Origin: Streptococcus pasteurianus
GTDB lineage: Bacteria > Bacillota > Bacilli > Lactobacillales > Streptococcaceae
Direction: 5' to 3'
Length of the DNA: 64,000 nucleotides
NCBI RefSeq assembly: GCF_004843545.1
Contig: NZ_CP039457.1
Location: 648,501-712,500 of the forward strand
The notes below the pieces were generated by a model, which had not been told where the DNA came from, searched no databases, and saw nothing but the letters and a program-made list of their open reading frames with translations. A program made the translations under genes and the position numbers. Shown in pieces: positions 1-9,757 of this stretch (position 1 is its first letter; every line of letters starts with the position of its first letter).

Positions 1-193
1 GTTCGAAGAAGTCAATCATGTATCCGTTCCGTACATTATCAAAGATCGCCGCGCTGGCGATATCGCCACTTGCTACGCAGACGCAAGCAAAGCTAAAGAA
101 GAATTGGGCTGGACAGCACAAAAAACATTGCAAGACATGATGCGTGATTCATGGAGATGGCAAAACCAAAATCCAAACGGTTATCAAGTTTAA
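1..193 (+). CDS. galE: UDP-glucose 4-epimerase, C-terminal end (partial)
   Basis: The open frame enters from the left edge (codons from base 2) and stops with TAA at 191-193. The last 63 residues carry the C-terminal signature of GalE: a dRRAGDIA segment, then DASKAKEELGW and a tail ending in WRWQNQNPNGYQV. GalE interconverts UDP-glucose and UDP-galactose in the cytoplasm (Leloir pathway and cell-surface sugar supply). The catalytic Ser/Tyr/Lys region lies outside the window. The downstream 700 bp hold no gene. Confidence 0.9.
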   Translation, partial: FEEVNHVSVPYIIKDRRAGDIATCYADASKAKEELGWTAQKTLQDMMRDSWRWQNQNPNGYQV

Positions 194-214
194 CAACCCT
201 ATTTTAAGTAGGTG

Positions 215-548
215 GTAGAGACGGGGCAAGCCTCATTGCTTATGCAGTTGTAATAAGAGCATACGCAGTGGTTGAGTAGTTTCTAATGCGCTGATAAATC
301 AGCTTTTACAACCCTACTTGACATCAAGCTTCGCTTGACTTTATTTCCCACCTCGAAAGATTCCCCAAATCTTTCGAGCTATGCGGGGGTGAGTTATAAA
401 GGTTTGGGGAACCTTTATAATCGGGAAATAAAACTTACGAAGTAAGTGTCAAAAACGGTTTAGGAATAGACCGTTTTAGGTCAGCAACAAGAAATTAAGA
501 CTTGCTGAGAAATCAAGTTTCTACGAAACTACTGATTCGCTTTTTAAT
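215..548 (+). repeat. Dispersed intergenic repeat element, copy A
   Basis: This non-coding block closely resembles the reverse complement of 44030-44370. Shared landmarks in the same order are GCAGTgGTTGAGT, GCTGATAAATCAGCTT, GATGTCAAGC, a segment beginning TTTCCCACCTCGAAAG, the paired arms TTATAAAGGTTTGGGG and CCTTTATAATCGGG, TTAGGTCAG and GAAATTAAGACTT. It contains several inverted repeats, for example AAAGATTccccAAATCTTT. I see no coding capacity. It looks like a non-autonomous streptococcal intergenic repeat; I cannot name the family. Confidence 0.75.
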
Positions 549-561
549 TTTTAGGCTCATG

Positions 562-588
562 AATAAAGTCTCCACTGGAGACTTTATT
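562..588 (+). repeat. Short hairpin repeat, copy 1
   Basis: A perfect 12-bp stem (AATAAAGTCTCC / GGAGACTTTATT) closes on the three-base loop ACT. The same hairpin recurs at 766-790, and a decayed version sits at 30080-30110 after ptsI. There is no long T-run on either side, so it is not a standard terminator. Function unknown. Confidence 0.8.
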
Positions 589-590
589 TC

Positions 591-640
591 AGATTGAAGA
601 AAAAGTCCATTTTGGATATTTTTCTTCAATCTTTTTTCTT
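591..640 (+). terminator. Strong Rho-independent terminator
   Basis: A 14-bp stem (AGATTGAAGAAAAA at 591-604 with TTTTTCTTCAATCT at 619-632) is followed by a run of T. It is the most convincing terminator in the galE-rapZ gap and probably ends galE transcription after read-through of the repeat element. Confidence 0.85.
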
Positions 641-765
641 TTTGTTAAAAAATAAAAAACCTTAGGAACACCGTTATATCAGCATTTATAAGAGTTTATT
701 CAAATCGATAGACACACTCTAAATTTACAATATTTATACTGCTGAGAGGGTTTGTCTACGCTCTG

Positions 766-790
766 ATAAAGTCTCCACTGGAGACTTTAT
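766..790 (+). repeat. Short hairpin repeat, copy 2
   Basis: ATAAAGTCTCC-ACT-GGAGACTTTAT is identical to the core of the hairpin at 562-588. It lies about 65 bp upstream of the rapZ -10 box, so transcripts from upstream would carry it. Confidence 0.8.
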
Positions 791-852
791 TTGTCTCACT
801 CCCTAAATTTTTATGTGAAAAGGTTTTTCTAATCAATCTTTAGGCTGAATTT

Positions 853-861
853 TGTTATAAT
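853..861 (+). promoter_or_regulatory. Extended -10 promoter of rapZ operon
   Basis: TGTTATAAT at 853-861 is an extended -10 (TGn-TATAAT). No good -35 is visible at the usual spacing, which fits extended -10 promoters. It lies 28 bp before the rapZ ATG, with the ribosome site AAAGGGGG between. Confidence 0.6.
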
Positions 862-889
862 AAAACTAGTAGATAAAAGGGGGACAATT

Positions 890-1780
890 ATGTCTGACAA
901 AAGTATTAACTTAGTTATTGTAACTGGGATGAGTGGAGCTGGTAAAACGGTGGCAATTCAATCATTTGAAGATTTGGGTTATTTCACGATTGATAATATG
1001 CCACCAGCTTTGGTACCAAAATTTATTGAGCTGATTGAACAATCTAGCGACAATAATCGTGTGGCACTTGTAGTCGACATGCGTAGTCGCCTCTTTTTTA
1101 ATGAAATCAATTCTGTTCTTGATAAAATCGATGCCAATCCAAAAATTGATTTTAAAATTTTATTCTTGGATGCGACAGATGGTGAATTGGTTGCTCGTTA
1201 TAAAGAAACACGTCGTAGTCATCCGTTGGCAGCAGATGGACGTATTTTAGATGGTATCAAACTTGAGCGTGAATTGTTAGCGCCACTGAAAAACTTGAGC
1301 CAAAATGTGGTTGATACAACAGAACTCACACCACGCCAACTCCGTAAAACCATTTCAGAGCAATTTTCAAGTGAGGAAAACCAAGTATCATTTCGTATAG
1401 AAGTGATGAGTTTTGGTTTTAAGTATGGCTTGCCGCTTGATGCTGATTTGGTATTTGATGTGCGTTTCTTGCCAAATCCTTACTACAAACCAGAACTCCG
1501 TGACCAAACAGGGCTCGAATCAGAAGTCTATGATTACGTTATGAATCATGAAGAGTCTGAAGATTTCTATCAACATTTGACAGGCTTGATTAAACCAATT
1601 TTGCCAGGGTATCAAAAAGAAGGAAAATCCGTTTTGACGATTGCCATTGGTTGTACAGGTGGTCAACATCGTAGTGTCGCCTTTGCGCATCGTTTGGCAG
1701 AAGAGTTAAAAGAAAATTGGGTTGTCAATGAAAACCACCGTGATAAAAATCGTCGTAAGGAGACTGTGAATCGTTCATGA
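890..1780 (+). CDS. rapZ: RNase adapter / nucleotide-binding protein RapZ
   Basis: The 296-residue protein has the RapZ (YvcJ) layout: a Walker A motif GMSGAGKT at residues 13-20, an early [11 protein letters not shown] segment, and the conserved C-terminal block [10 protein letters not shown]. In enterobacteria RapZ guides RNase E to GlmZ RNA and senses amino-sugar status; in Firmicutes YvcJ binds nucleotides and affects competence, with the exact target unresolved. It opens the conserved rapZ-yvcK-whiA operon and overlaps yvcK by ATGA (1777-1780), which suggests translational coupling. Length is normal for the family and the start has a clear ribosome site. Confidence 0.95.
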   Translation: MSDKSINLVIVTGMSGAGKTVAIQSFEDLGYFTIDNMPPALVPKFIELIEQSSDNNRVALVVDMRSRLFFNEINSVLDKIDANPKIDFKILFLDATDGELVARYKETRRSHPLAADGRILDGIKLERELLAPLKNLSQNVVDTTELTPRQLRKTISEQFSSEENQVSFRIEVMSFGFKYGLPLDADLVFDVRFLPNPYYKPELRDQTGLESEVYDYVMNHEESEDFYQHLTGLIKPILPGYQKEGKSVLTIAIGCTGGQHRSVAFAHRLAEELKENWVVNENHRDKNRRKETVNRS

Positions 1781-2754
1781 GAAAACCTAAAATTACTGTT
1801 ATCGGTGGAGGAACGGGTATTCCTGTTATTTTAAATAGCTTACGGCATGAAGAAGTTGATATCACAGCGATTGTGACGGTTGCTGATGATGGTGGTAGTT
1901 CCGGAACTTTGCGTTCTGTGACGCAGTTAACACCGCCAGGCGACCTTCGTAACGTCCTTGTAGCGATGAGTGATATGCCGAAATTCTATGAAAAAGTCTT
2001 TCAATATCGTTTTGACGAAACTGATGGTGCTTTGGCAGGGCATCCGCTTGGTAATTTGATTATTTCAGGCATCGCAGAAATGCAAGGTTCAACCTACAAT
2101 GCCATGCAGTTGCTAACAAAATTTTTCCATGTCACAGGAAAGATTTACCCAGCCAGTGAAAATCCATTGACTTTGCATGCTGTTTTCAAAGACGGTCACG
2201 AAGTTATTGGCGAAAGTCATATTGCTGATTATAAAGGTATGATTGACCACGTTTATGTCACAAATACTTATAACAATGAAGAACCGACTGCTAGTCGAAA
2301 AGTTGTTGATGCGATTATGGATAGTGATATGATTGTTCTGGGACCTGGTTCGCTTTTTACCTCAATCCTGCCCAATCTTGTTATTCCAGAAATCAAGCAA
2401 GCTCTGCTGGAAACCTCAGCAGAAGTGGCTTACGTTTGTAACATCATGACCCAATATGGTGAGACCGAGCATTTTACTGATGCTGACCATGTGGAAGTGC
2501 TCAACCGCCACCTTGGTAAAGATGTGATTGACACCGTTTTGGTCAATATCCAAGAAGTACCGCAAGATTACATGAATTCTAACGAATTTGATGAGTATTT
2601 GGTTCAAGTAGAACATGATTTTGCAGGACTTCGCAAGCAGGTGAAACGTGTGATTTCATCAGATTTCTTGCGTTTGGAAAATGGCGGAGCTTTTCACAAT
2701 GGCGACTTTGTCGTTGAGGAATTAATGAATTTGGTGAGGATGAGGAAGCGATGA
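1777..2754 (+). CDS. yvcK: Gluconeogenesis/cell-wall factor YvcK (CofD-like)
   Basis: The 325-residue protein carries the CofD/YvcK nucleotide-sugar-binding signatures: [13 protein letters not shown] at residues 10-22 and [11 protein letters not shown] near residue 37. YvcK binds UDP-sugars and in Bacillus and Listeria is needed for growth on gluconeogenic carbon and for normal cell-wall synthesis. It overlaps rapZ by four bases and whiA by four bases (ATGA), so the three genes form one translationally coupled operon. Full length and intact. Confidence 0.94.
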   Translation: MRKPKITVIGGGTGIPVILNSLRHEEVDITAIVTVADDGGSSGTLRSVTQLTPPGDLRNVLVAMSDMPKFYEKVFQYRFDETDGALAGHPLGNLIISGIAEMQGSTYNAMQLLTKFFHVTGKIYPASENPLTLHAVFKDGHEVIGESHIADYKGMIDHVYVTNTYNNEEPTASRKVVDAIMDSDMIVLGPGSLFTSILPNLVIPEIKQALLETSAEVAYVCNIMTQYGETEHFTDADHVEVLNRHLGKDVIDTVLVNIQEVPQDYMNSNEFDEYLVQVEHDFAGLRKQVKRVISSDFLRLENGGAFHNGDFVVEELMNLVRMRKR

Positions 2755-3662
2755 GTTTTACAGTAAAAGTGAAAGAAGAACTGCTCAATTTGTCGCGGTT
2801 TGATAAGAGCGAATTATCAGCAATCATTAAAATGTCTGGTAGCCTTGGCTTGACAGGAGACGGACTTACCTTGTCTATCACAACAGAAAATGCTAAAATC
2901 GCTCGTCATATTTATGAATTGACTGAAAATCTTTACCATGTTCAGCCAGAAATTAAATACCACCAAAAGACAAATCTGCGTAAAAACCGTATTTACAATG
3001 TTTTTGTGGTAGCAAACGTCAGAGAAATCTTGAATGACTTGCAGTTGGCGGATTCTTTCTTTGGCATTGAAATGGGAATTAACCCAACTATTTTAGAAGA
3101 TGATGATAAGGGACGCGCTTATTTGCGCGGCGCTTTTTTGGCGACTGGAACCATTCGTGATCCAGAATCTGGAAAATATCAGCTGGAAATTTTCTCGGTT
3201 TATCAAGACCACGCTGAAGATTTGGCGAATTTGATGCGAAAATTTATCCTTTATGCTAAGGTCATTGAACATAAGAATGGTACGGTAACCTATTTGCAAA
3301 AAGCAGAAGACATCATGGATTTTCTTTTGATTATTGGTGCTATGGAATGTAAGGATATTTTTGAAGAAGTTAAGATTATGCGTGAGACACGTAACGATAT
3401 CAATCGTGCTAATAATGCGGAGACGGCAAACATTGCCAAAACCGTGACAGCTAGCATGAAAACAATCAATAATATCATTAAAATCATGGATACGGTTGGA
3501 CTTGAAACCTTGCCAATTGAACTTCAACAAGTGGCTAAAATCCGTGTTGAAAATCCAGATTATTCCATTCAACAAATTGCCGACCATTTGGAAGGCACAT
3601 TGACCAAGAGTGGTGTTAACCACAGATTACGTAAAATTAATAAAATTGCGGATGAATTATAG
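2751..3662 (+). CDS. whiA: DNA-binding protein WhiA
   Basis: The 303-residue protein has the WhiA architecture: an N-terminal LAGLIDADG-like homing-endonuclease fold that has lost nuclease activity ([11 protein letters not shown] near residue 126) and a C-terminal helix-turn-helix region ([22 protein letters not shown]). In Streptomyces WhiA controls sporulation genes; in Firmicutes it is linked to cell division and chromosome segregation. It overlaps yvcK by ATGA, the third gene of the coupled operon, and ends 22 bp before pepD. Confidence 0.94.
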   Translation: MSFTVKVKEELLNLSRFDKSELSAIIKMSGSLGLTGDGLTLSITTENAKIARHIYELTENLYHVQPEIKYHQKTNLRKNRIYNVFVVANVREILNDLQLADSFFGIEMGINPTILEDDDKGRAYLRGAFLATGTIRDPESGKYQLEIFSVYQDHAEDLANLMRKFILYAKVIEHKNGTVTYLQKAEDIMDFLLIIGAMECKDIFEEVKIMRETRNDINRANNAETANIAKTVTASMKTINNIIKIMDTVGLETLPIELQQVAKIRVENPDYSIQQIADHLEGTLTKSGVNHRLRKINKIADEL

Positions 3663-3684
3663 AAAGTAAAAGGAGAAGCATATT

Positions 3685-5082
3685 ATGGCATGCACAACAA
3701 TATTAGTAGGTAAAAAAGCGTCTTATGACGGTTCAACTATTATTGCACGTACGGAAGATTCACAAAGTGGCGATTTTACGCCAAAACAATTTATCGTGGT
3801 GAAACCAGAAGACCAACCACGTCATTACAAATCAGTCTTGTCTTCATTTGAAATGGATTTACCAGATAATCCAATGCGCTATACGTCAGTGCCAGATGCT
3901 TTGCGTAAAGACGGTATCTGGGGCGAAGCTGGTATCAACGAAGCCAATGTTGCCATGAGCGAAACTGAAACCATTACGACCAATGCGCGTGTTTTAGGAG
4001 CTGACCCTTTGGTTGAATCTGGTATTGGTGAGGAAGATATGTTGACATTGGTACTTCCTTACGTTCGTACAGCACGTGAAGGGGTAGAACGTCTCGGTGC
4101 TATCCTTGAACAATATGGAACTTACGAATCAAACGGTGTTGCCTTTTCTGATGTTAATGAAATTTGGTGGTTGGAAACCATTGGTGGTCACCATTGGATT
4201 GCTCGCCGTGTTCCAGATGAATGTTACGTCACAAATCCTAATCAGCTCGGTATTGATCACTTTGAGTTCAACAACCCAGATGAGTACATGTATTCAAAAG
4301 ATTTGCGTGATTTCATCGCAAGCAATAACTTGGATTTGACTTACTCAAATGAACACTTTAACCCACGCTATGCTTTTGGTAGCCAACGTGATAAAGACCG
4401 TCATTACAATACACCACGTGCTTGGGCAATGCAACGTTTCTTAAACCCAGAAATCGAACAAGACCCACGTAGTTTCTTTATTCCATGGGCACAAAAACCT
4501 TACCGTAAAATTACGATCGAAGATGTCAAATACGTTTTGAGCAATCATTACCAAGACACAGAATTTGACCCGTACGGACCAGAAGGAAATGCGGTCACAC
4601 AACGTGCCTTCCGCACAATTGGTATCAACCGCACTAGTCAAACAGCCATTCTTCAATTGCGCCCAGACCAACCGCACGATACCACAGGAATTCAATGGTT
4701 GGCATACGGTTCAATGCCATTTGGAACAATGGTGCCATTCTTTACTCAAATTTCAACGACACCAGCCTATTTTGCCAATACTGGCGAAAATGTCTCAACA
4801 GCCTCATTCTATTGGGCAAATCGTCTTATTGCAGCAATTGCTGACCCACATTTCCACCAACATGAAGGTGATATTGAAGATTATATCGAAAAAACAATGG
4901 CAGCAGGACATGCACGAATCAAACGTGTCGATGCTGCTTTAGCAAACGGAGAAAGTATTGATTTTGATGCCGAAAACCAAGCCATGAGTGACTTTGTCCA
5001 AGAAGAAACTCAAAAACTGTTAAACAAGGTCCTCTTTGATGCAAGCAATCTCATGACAAACCGCTTTTCAGTCAGTGATTAA
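3685..5082 (+). CDS. pepD: Dipeptidase, peptidase family C69
   Basis: The 465-residue protein begins [17 protein letters not shown], the N-terminal-nucleophile signature of C69 dipeptidases, with Cys3 the expected nucleophile and R21 and D24 (ARTED) nearby. There is no signal peptide, so it should cleave dipeptides in the cytoplasm after peptide uptake. A ribosome site (AAAGGAGAAG) precedes the ATG. It lies 22 bp after whiA in the same direction and may share its transcript; a good terminator follows. Length matches PepD/PepDA of lactic acid bacteria. Confidence 0.92.
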   Translation: MACTTILVGKKASYDGSTIIARTEDSQSGDFTPKQFIVVKPEDQPRHYKSVLSSFEMDLPDNPMRYTSVPDALRKDGIWGEAGINEANVAMSETETITTNARVLGADPLVESGIGEEDMLTLVLPYVRTAREGVERLGAILEQYGTYESNGVAFSDVNEIWWLETIGGHHWIARRVPDECYVTNPNQLGIDHFEFNNPDEYMYSKDLRDFIASNNLDLTYSNEHFNPRYAFGSQRDKDRHYNTPRAWAMQRFLNPEIEQDPRSFFIPWAQKPYRKITIEDVKYVLSNHYQDTEFDPYGPEGNAVTQRAFRTIGINRTSQTAILQLRPDQPHDTTGIQWLAYGSMPFGTMVPFFTQISTTPAYFANTGENVSTASFYWANRLIAAIADPHFHQHEGDIEDYIEKTMAAGHARIKRVDAALANGESIDFDAENQAMSDFVQEETQKLLNKVLFDASNLMTNRFSVSD

Positions 5083-5091
5083 TAGCATTCT

Positions 5092-5127
5092 CCCCTCTTG
5101 AACTTTACTCAAGAGGGGATTTTTTAT
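5092..5127 (+). terminator. Terminator after pepD
   Basis: CCCCTCTTGA (5092-5101) pairs with TCAAGAGGGG (5109-5118), followed by ATTTTTTATTTA. A textbook Rho-independent terminator ten bases after the pepD stop codon. Confidence 0.93.
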
Positions 5128-5240
5128 TTAAAATTTTTAAAAGTTATAGACTTAATAAAGATAGAGTGATAGAATGTGAATGATTAAAAAAACTGAAAAT
5201 TATTACTTTTTCAATAAAAAAGTAGCATAAGTTTCAATGA

Positions 5241-5654
5241 GGGGGATTAATAATAAGAGATTTGGAAAAATTATTCAAAAAATATTGTGTATCACGAGGC
5301 TTAACATTGTAAGATATTGCTGAAGCAGGAATTTCAACGTCATAATTATTACGTTTTGAGCAAGGAAAGACAGATTTAACGATAATAAAACTTGCTTTAG
5401 TCTTGGGGCAAATAAATATGCCGATTGTTGAGTTTATGCACGTTGTGGGAGATTCTCAGCGTAATCATTTAGAGAGAGTGTTAGAAAAAATTCATTACTA
5501 TCATTCAGCACAAGAAGTCTCTGGTTTAGAATATTTGTTAGCAGCAGAGCGAGCTAACAATACAGTAAATGAGCTGTTTCAACACCTGAACACTATTTTA
5601 ATCAGAGCTTATCTTCGTGACTTGTCAAAAGAAGATGGTGACACTAGCATTTAG
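5241..5654 (+). pseudogene. Rgg/GadR/MutR-family regulator remnant
   Basis: One frame (codons at multiples of three) reads as the N-terminal XRE helix-turn-helix and first helices of an Rgg-type regulator: RDLEKLFKKYCVSRGLTL, stop, DIAEAGISTS, stop, LLRFEQGKTDLTIIKLALVLG, then INMPIVEFMHVV and a helical tail to 5654. The stops are TAA at 5310-5312 and 5343-5345. No ATG is in register at the start (ATA is found), and the roughly 200-residue C-terminal peptide-binding domain is missing. Rgg proteins respond to short peptide pheromones. This one is dead. Confidence 0.75.
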
Positions 5655-5734
5655 TGACCAATTCGCCCAAAATTTCAAAATCACCTTGAAAGATTAATAG
5701 GGAAAGGTCAGGAGCAAAGCATACCAGTAAATCG

Positions 5735-6170
5735 GTATCGATCTTTGATATTGGTGAATGCTTTTAGTGCGAGTTTGCTTTATTATTTGTTAGTCTTTTG
5801 CTTTTCTAGCAGCCGTATTCATGGGCCTATCTGAATCATTATCTTCAGGAACATTAGTTCCCTTTAATTTTGATGTTTTAGCTAATGAACAAGAGTATGC
5901 TAAATTCTTTAAAAATTCAAATACGATAACGTATGTTTTTACTGCTTTGGTAACGATTATTTCGCCATTTTTACTAAAACAAAGTGTCCTATATCCATTA
6001 GCTTTGTGATGATTAGCTTGATTTGTCTGTTGAAGCTACCAAATAAAATCATAAAATTAGGTTCAAAAGAAGCTCCAGCATTTTCGTCAGGAATTCGTTT
6101 AGCATCATATATTGCTGGAAAAAGTGTAAATAATCCTCAAAATCTCAACCCTCACATAATCATCTTATGA
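5735..6170 (+). pseudogene. MFS transporter fragment
   Basis: Broken frames resemble the first half of a major-facilitator transporter: YRSLILVNAFSASLLYYLLV, then after a frameshift a segment with GLSESLSSGT and ANEQEYAKFF (a pattern of drug-efflux MFS proteins), then a further hydrophobic stretch ending at a TGA near 6007. A last piece (LPNKIIKLGSKEAPAFSSG) continues in another frame. It is frameshifted and truncated; substrate cannot be judged. It follows the Rgg remnant, so the two may once have been a regulator-transporter pair. Confidence 0.5.
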
Positions 6171-6236
6171 AACTATTGATTTTCGTAGGGGCTCTTTATT
6201 TTTGTATGAAAAAAATAGTTTTTGTGAGAAAAAAGC

Positions 6237-6290
6237 TTGCAAAAAACTTAAATTGTGTTATACTTAACCAGTAAACTATTAACTAGTTAA
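6237..6290 (+). promoter_or_regulatory. adcA promoter with AdcR operator
   Basis: TTGCAA (6237-6242), a 16-bp spacer and an extended -10 TGT-TATACT (6256-6264) form the promoter. Just downstream is the palindrome TTAACTAGTTAA (6279-6290), a full match to the AdcR zinc-repressor box TTAACYRGTTAA, with a weaker copy TTAACCAGTAAA at 6264-6275 touching the -10. Zn-loaded AdcR bound here should block transcription, so adcA is expected to be induced by zinc starvation. Confidence 0.85.
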
Positions 6291-6304
6291 GAAAAGGAGT
6301 TGTC

Positions 6305-7819
6305 ATGAAGAAGAAATTTCTTTTATTGATAAATTTAGTTGCACTTTTATTTGCTTGGCAAATCAGCCATATCAAGCAAGTTTCGGCAGATGACAAGATT
6401 GATGTTGTCACAACTTTCTATCCTGTTTATGAATTTACCAAAGCTGTTACGGGAGATACCGCAGATGTAACCATGTTGATCAAAGCAGGAACTGAACCAC
6501 ACGATTTTGAACCATCTACCAAAAATATTGCAACGATTTCAGACGCTGATGTTTTTGTCTATATGGACGATAGTATGGAAACATGGGTTGATAGCGTTGA
6601 AAAATCCATTGGTTCAGACAGTTTAACAGTTGTTAAATCAACAGGAGATATGCTATTAATGGCAGGAACAGCTGATGAAGACGACGAAGATAGCGATGAC
6701 GGTCATACTCACGAATATGACCCACACGTTTGGCTCTCACCAAAACGCGCTATCACATTGGTTGAAAATATCCGTGACGCTTTTGTTGCAAAATATCCTG
6801 ATAAAGCTGATACTTTCAATAGCAATGCAGCTGCTTACATTGGAAAACTAAATGATTTAGATGCCGAATACACAGAAGCATTGTCAAATGCTAAACAAAC
6901 AAGCTTTGTCACACAGCACGCTGCTTTTGGTTATTTAGCACTTGATTACGGTTTGACACAAATTCCAATCACTGGTGTGTCAGCCGAATCAGAACCATCA
7001 GCAAAACGTTTAGCAAGTTTGACAAAATATGTCAAAAAATACGATATTAAGTACATTTACTTTGAAGAAAATGCGTCAAGTAAAGTTGCCTCAACGTTAG
7101 CAGATGAAGCAGGGGTCAAAACAGCGGTATTAAATCCGATTGAAAGCTTAACAAGCAAACAAATCAAAGCTGGCGAAGATTATTTCTCAGTTATGGAAGA
7201 AAACTTGAAAGCTTTGCAACTGACAACAGATGTCGCTGGTAAGACTATCAAAGCTGAAACAGACACAACCAAGACTGTTCAAAATGGTTACTTCAAAGAT
7301 AAAGATGTTACCGACCGTTCATTGAGCGATTGGTCTGGTAAATGGCAATCAGTTTACCCATATCTTCTTGACGGCACATTGGATCAAGTTTGGGAATACA
7401 AAGCTAAAGCTTCAAAAGGTGAAAAAACAGCCGAAGAATATAAGGAATACTACACAACAGGTTACAAGACAGACGTTGAACAAATCAATATCAGCGGTAA
7501 AAAGAATACCATTACATTTATTAAAAACGGTGAGAAATACAAGTTTACTTATAAATATGTAGGTTACAAGATTTTGACTTATGAAAAAGGTAACCGTGGT
7601 GTCCGTTATTTGTTTGAAACGGATGATGAAAATGCTGGTGAATTCAAATACGTCCAATTTAGTGACCACAATATCACAACAACAGATGCCGAGCATTTCC
7701 ACATTTTCTGGGGTGGCGAAAGCCAAGACGCACTTCTTGAAGAAATGGATAACTGGCCAACCTATTATCCAACTAGCTTAACAGGTCAAGAAATCGCCCA
7801 AGAAATTGTTGCTCACTAA
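6305..7819 (+). CDS. adcA: Zinc-binding protein AdcA with ZinT domain
   Basis: The 504-residue protein has two parts: a cluster A-I metal-binding domain (residues about 30-305) with likely zinc ligands H66, H141, H205 and E280 and a short acidic/His loop at 122-136, then a ZinT domain (about 325-504) beginning KTVQNGYFKD and containing HFHIFWGG. It delivers zinc to the AdcBC ABC transporter. The signal sequence ends in VSADD and has no Cys, so no lipobox is present and it should be secreted or anchored only by its signal segment; as I recall, S. pyogenes AdcA is alike here. AdcR boxes precede it. The transporter genes are not in this window. Confidence 0.94.
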   Translation: MKKKFLLLINLVALLFAWQISHIKQVSADDKIDVVTTFYPVYEFTKAVTGDTADVTMLIKAGTEPHDFEPSTKNIATISDADVFVYMDDSMETWVDSVEKSIGSDSLTVVKSTGDMLLMAGTADEDDEDSDDGHTHEYDPHVWLSPKRAITLVENIRDAFVAKYPDKADTFNSNAAAYIGKLNDLDAEYTEALSNAKQTSFVTQHAAFGYLALDYGLTQIPITGVSAESEPSAKRLASLTKYVKKYDIKYIYFEENASSKVASTLADEAGVKTAVLNPIESLTSKQIKAGEDYFSVMEENLKALQLTTDVAGKTIKAETDTTKTVQNGYFKDKDVTDRSLSDWSGKWQSVYPYLLDGTLDQVWEYKAKASKGEKTAEEYKEYYTTGYKTDVEQINISGKKNTITFIKNGEKYKFTYKYVGYKILTYEKGNRGVRYLFETDDENAGEFKYVQFSDHNITTTDAEHFHIFWGGESQDALLEEMDNWPTYYPTSLTGQEIAQEIVAH

Positions 7820-7843
7820 AAAACTCATCAAAAAATAGTTAAA

Positions 7844-7877
7844 AAAGTCTGAAATAAAATGTCTCAGACTTTTTTTG
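7844..7877 (+). terminator. Terminator after adcA
   Basis: AAAGTCTGA (7844-7852) pairs with TCAGACTTT (7864-7872), followed by a T-run. Confidence 0.9.
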
Positions 7878-7959
7878 TTTAAAGCTATGATACCTGTTAC
7901 AACTGTGTTGTTCTTTGTTAGTGAAAAAATAAGGAAGTTTTAATAAGATGCTAAGCATT

Positions 7960-8269
7960 ATGTAAGCAAAGGGAAGCCAATCAGGACTCGATTGCAAAGA
8001 AAAATGGTCATGAAAAGATTCGTATGTGAACTTATATAACCAATTCGACAGATGATAGCCAAGCCTTTTTGGAATTAAAGAAAAAAGACGCCTAAGGTGT
8101 TGGACATAAATTCCGTTTTGTTTCGGAAATAGGTGCGATTAAACAATTTATCAAGAGCGGAACATAGGAACCTGCCATAAGCAAAGACTACCTTTTGATT
8201 GACGGATTGAATGCGCTTAAAGAACGCTACGGCGACTTGAGTGTACATATGTTGATTTATTATGATTAA
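7960..8269 (+). pseudogene. Decayed gene of unknown family
   Basis: One frame reads TYITNSTDDSQAFLELKKKDA, stop, GVGHKFRFVSEIGAIKQF, stop, then EPAISKDYLLIDGLNALKERYGDLSVHMLIYYD ending at TAA 8267-8269, with a further stop (RM*TY) before it. Three in-frame stops and no usable start make this a relic. I do not recognise the family. It sits just before remnants of a VTC-domain polymerase and a DUF4956 protein, so it may belong to the same lost operon. Confidence 0.5.
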
Positions 8270-8289
8270 AGAAAAACATCATATTAAAT

Positions 8290-8520
8290 GGGCAATCACA
8301 AACGAAAATTCGTGTGACAGTTGACAAAAATGTTACGTACCGTGATTACGATGTAGAAAAATCAATGGGAAATTACGGTAGTGAGCTAGTTGGTTATGGA
8401 AAAGTCACTATGGAGATTCCCCCTGGTCCCCAACCTGAACGGCTTAGAGCTCTTTTGATGAAACACAGCATTGAGTCAACATCATTTTCAAAATATGACA
8501 CAGCCTATCGTAAATCGTAA
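8290..8520 (+). pseudogene. VTC-domain polyphosphate polymerase, C-terminal remnant
   Basis: About 70 residues remain: RVTVDKNVTYRDYD, then GYGKVTMEIPPGPQPERL and a tail containing STSFSKYDTAYRK. This fits the C-terminal end of VTC-domain proteins (the tunnel-forming polyphosphate polymerase domain), which commonly end in a TSFSKYxTAY-type motif and neighbour DUF4956 membrane proteins, as here. The first two thirds of the gene are gone. Assignment rests on motif memory and the neighbour. Confidence 0.55.
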
Positions 8521-8565
8521 GGAATAGTCTAATTAAAATGAATCACTTAGGAGATGATTACTGTT

Positions 8566-8980
8566 TTGAGTTTATTTAATAGTGTTTATACAGGTGTGAG
8601 TGCGACGGTAAATCCATTGATGGTTGCTTTATCTTTTTGGTCAGTCTTATATTAGGTGCTGTTTTAGCGCGGCTGTATCGTTATCGGACACTTTATACAA
8701 AAAATTTGTCATTACATTGACAATCCTTCCTAGCTTATTGTCAGTGATTATTGTCTTGGTGAATGGTAGTCTGGGAACAAGTGTTACCGTAACTGGGACA
8801 GGGACATTTAGTTTGGTACGTTTTCGTTCAGCTGTAGGTGGTGCGCGTGAACTGTTGGCACTATTTTTAGTAATGACTATTGGATCAAGTACAGGAATAG
8901 GCTACTTAACTTTAGCTATCTTGATCACAAGTGTTTTCTTGGTGATTTGGCTTGGTTTTGAGTGCGTTGCCAGCTTCTGA
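8566..8980 (+). pseudogene. DUF4956 membrane protein remnant
   Basis: The reading starts LSLFNSVYTGVSATVNPLMVALSF, shifts frame near 8635 and again near the A-run at 8700, then continues as hydrophobic segments around VRFRSAVGGARELLALFLVM, which fits the DUF4956 family core (RFRS then ELLxLFLxM). The usual cytoplasmic C-terminal tail is absent. DUF4956 genes sit beside VTC polyphosphate polymerase genes, matching the remnant at 8290-8520. The protein would not be functional. Confidence 0.6.
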
Positions 8981-8995
8981 AAACTTTGTTATAAT
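8967..8995 (+). promoter_or_regulatory. Promoter of the GH73 glucosaminidase gene
   Basis: TTGCCA (8967-8972), a 17-bp spacer and TATAAT (8990-8995), the latter extended by TGT. The promoter lies inside the dead DUF4956 gene, 33 bp before the GTG start, with the ribosome site AAGGAGG at 9019-9025. Confidence 0.85.
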
Positions 8996-9028
8996 GAACT
9001 AAGATAGCACTTACATTAAGGAGGCACC

Positions 9029-9745
9029 GTGAAAGAAAAGCGTATTACAAAGTTCTTTTTAACCTGCGCAACTTTGGTTACTGGTATTACCTTGGGCGTT
9101 AACCTTTGTTTTCAACATTCTACAAAAGCGGTTGTCGCAGAATCTTCGGAAACATCAGATACAGCAACAGCTGATTTTATTGCAAGCATTGGTGAAACAG
9201 CACGACAAATTGGGCAAGATCGTAACCTCTACGCTTCTGTGATGATTGCACAAGCTGTCTTAGAATCAAGTAGTGGGCAGTCTGCGCTCAGCCAGTCTCC
9301 TTATTATAATTTCTTTGGTATCAAGGGGAGTTACAATGGCAATTCTGTGACCATGCTAACTTGGGAAGATGACGGAAATGGCAATACTTACGAAGTTGAC
9401 CAAGCATTCAGGTCATATGATAGTTTAAGCGATTCGTTGAATGATTACGCTAATTTGCTTAGTTGGGATTTGTATTCTGGAACGTGGAAGTCTAACACAA
9501 CATCTTACCAAGACGCCACGGCAGCCTTGACTGGTTTGTATGCCACAGACACATCTTACGCTGATAAATTAAATGCTTTAATTGAGCAATATGGTTTGAC
9601 AGTCTATGATGAACCAGCAAGCACAGAGGAAGAAACAAGTAGCGAGGACAATTCAGACCATGTCTGGAATGAATATCGTGGCTCTTACACAACAGCAGCC
9701 ATTCTAGCAGAAGACGAAGCATGGCTTCGCTTCATTAGTCAATAG
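9029..9745 (+). CDS. Secreted GH73 glucosaminidase (peptidoglycan hydrolase)
   Basis: The 238-residue protein starts at GTG after a perfect AAGGAGG. It has an N-terminal signal segment (positive KEKRITK, hydrophobic stretch, ending near VVAES) and a GH73/FlgJ-like domain at about residues 45-195, with the likely catalytic Glu in QAVLESSSG, then SPYYNFFGIKG and YEVDQAFRSYDSLSDSL. GH73 enzymes cut the N-acetylglucosaminyl bond in cell-wall glycan. A Glu/Ser-rich linker leads to a short tail ending TTAAILAEDEAWLRFISQ. No sortase or cell-wall repeat is seen. It stands alone between a decayed locus and IS remnants. Confidence 0.88.
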   Translation: MKEKRITKFFLTCATLVTGITLGVNLCFQHSTKAVVAESSETSDTATADFIASIGETARQIGQDRNLYASVMIAQAVLESSSGQSALSQSPYYNFFGIKGSYNGNSVTMLTWEDDGNGNTYEVDQAFRSYDSLSDSLNDYANLLSWDLYSGTWKSNTTSYQDATAALTGLYATDTSYADKLNALIEQYGLTVYDEPASTEEETSSEDNSDHVWNEYRGSYTTAAILAEDEAWLRFISQ

Positions 9746-9757
9746 AATAGGAAAGAG

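Noticed and set aside
3093..3623. 176-residue frame antisense to whiA
   Set aside because: A shadow of the conserved whiA coding sequence, without a ribosome site or a recognisable family.
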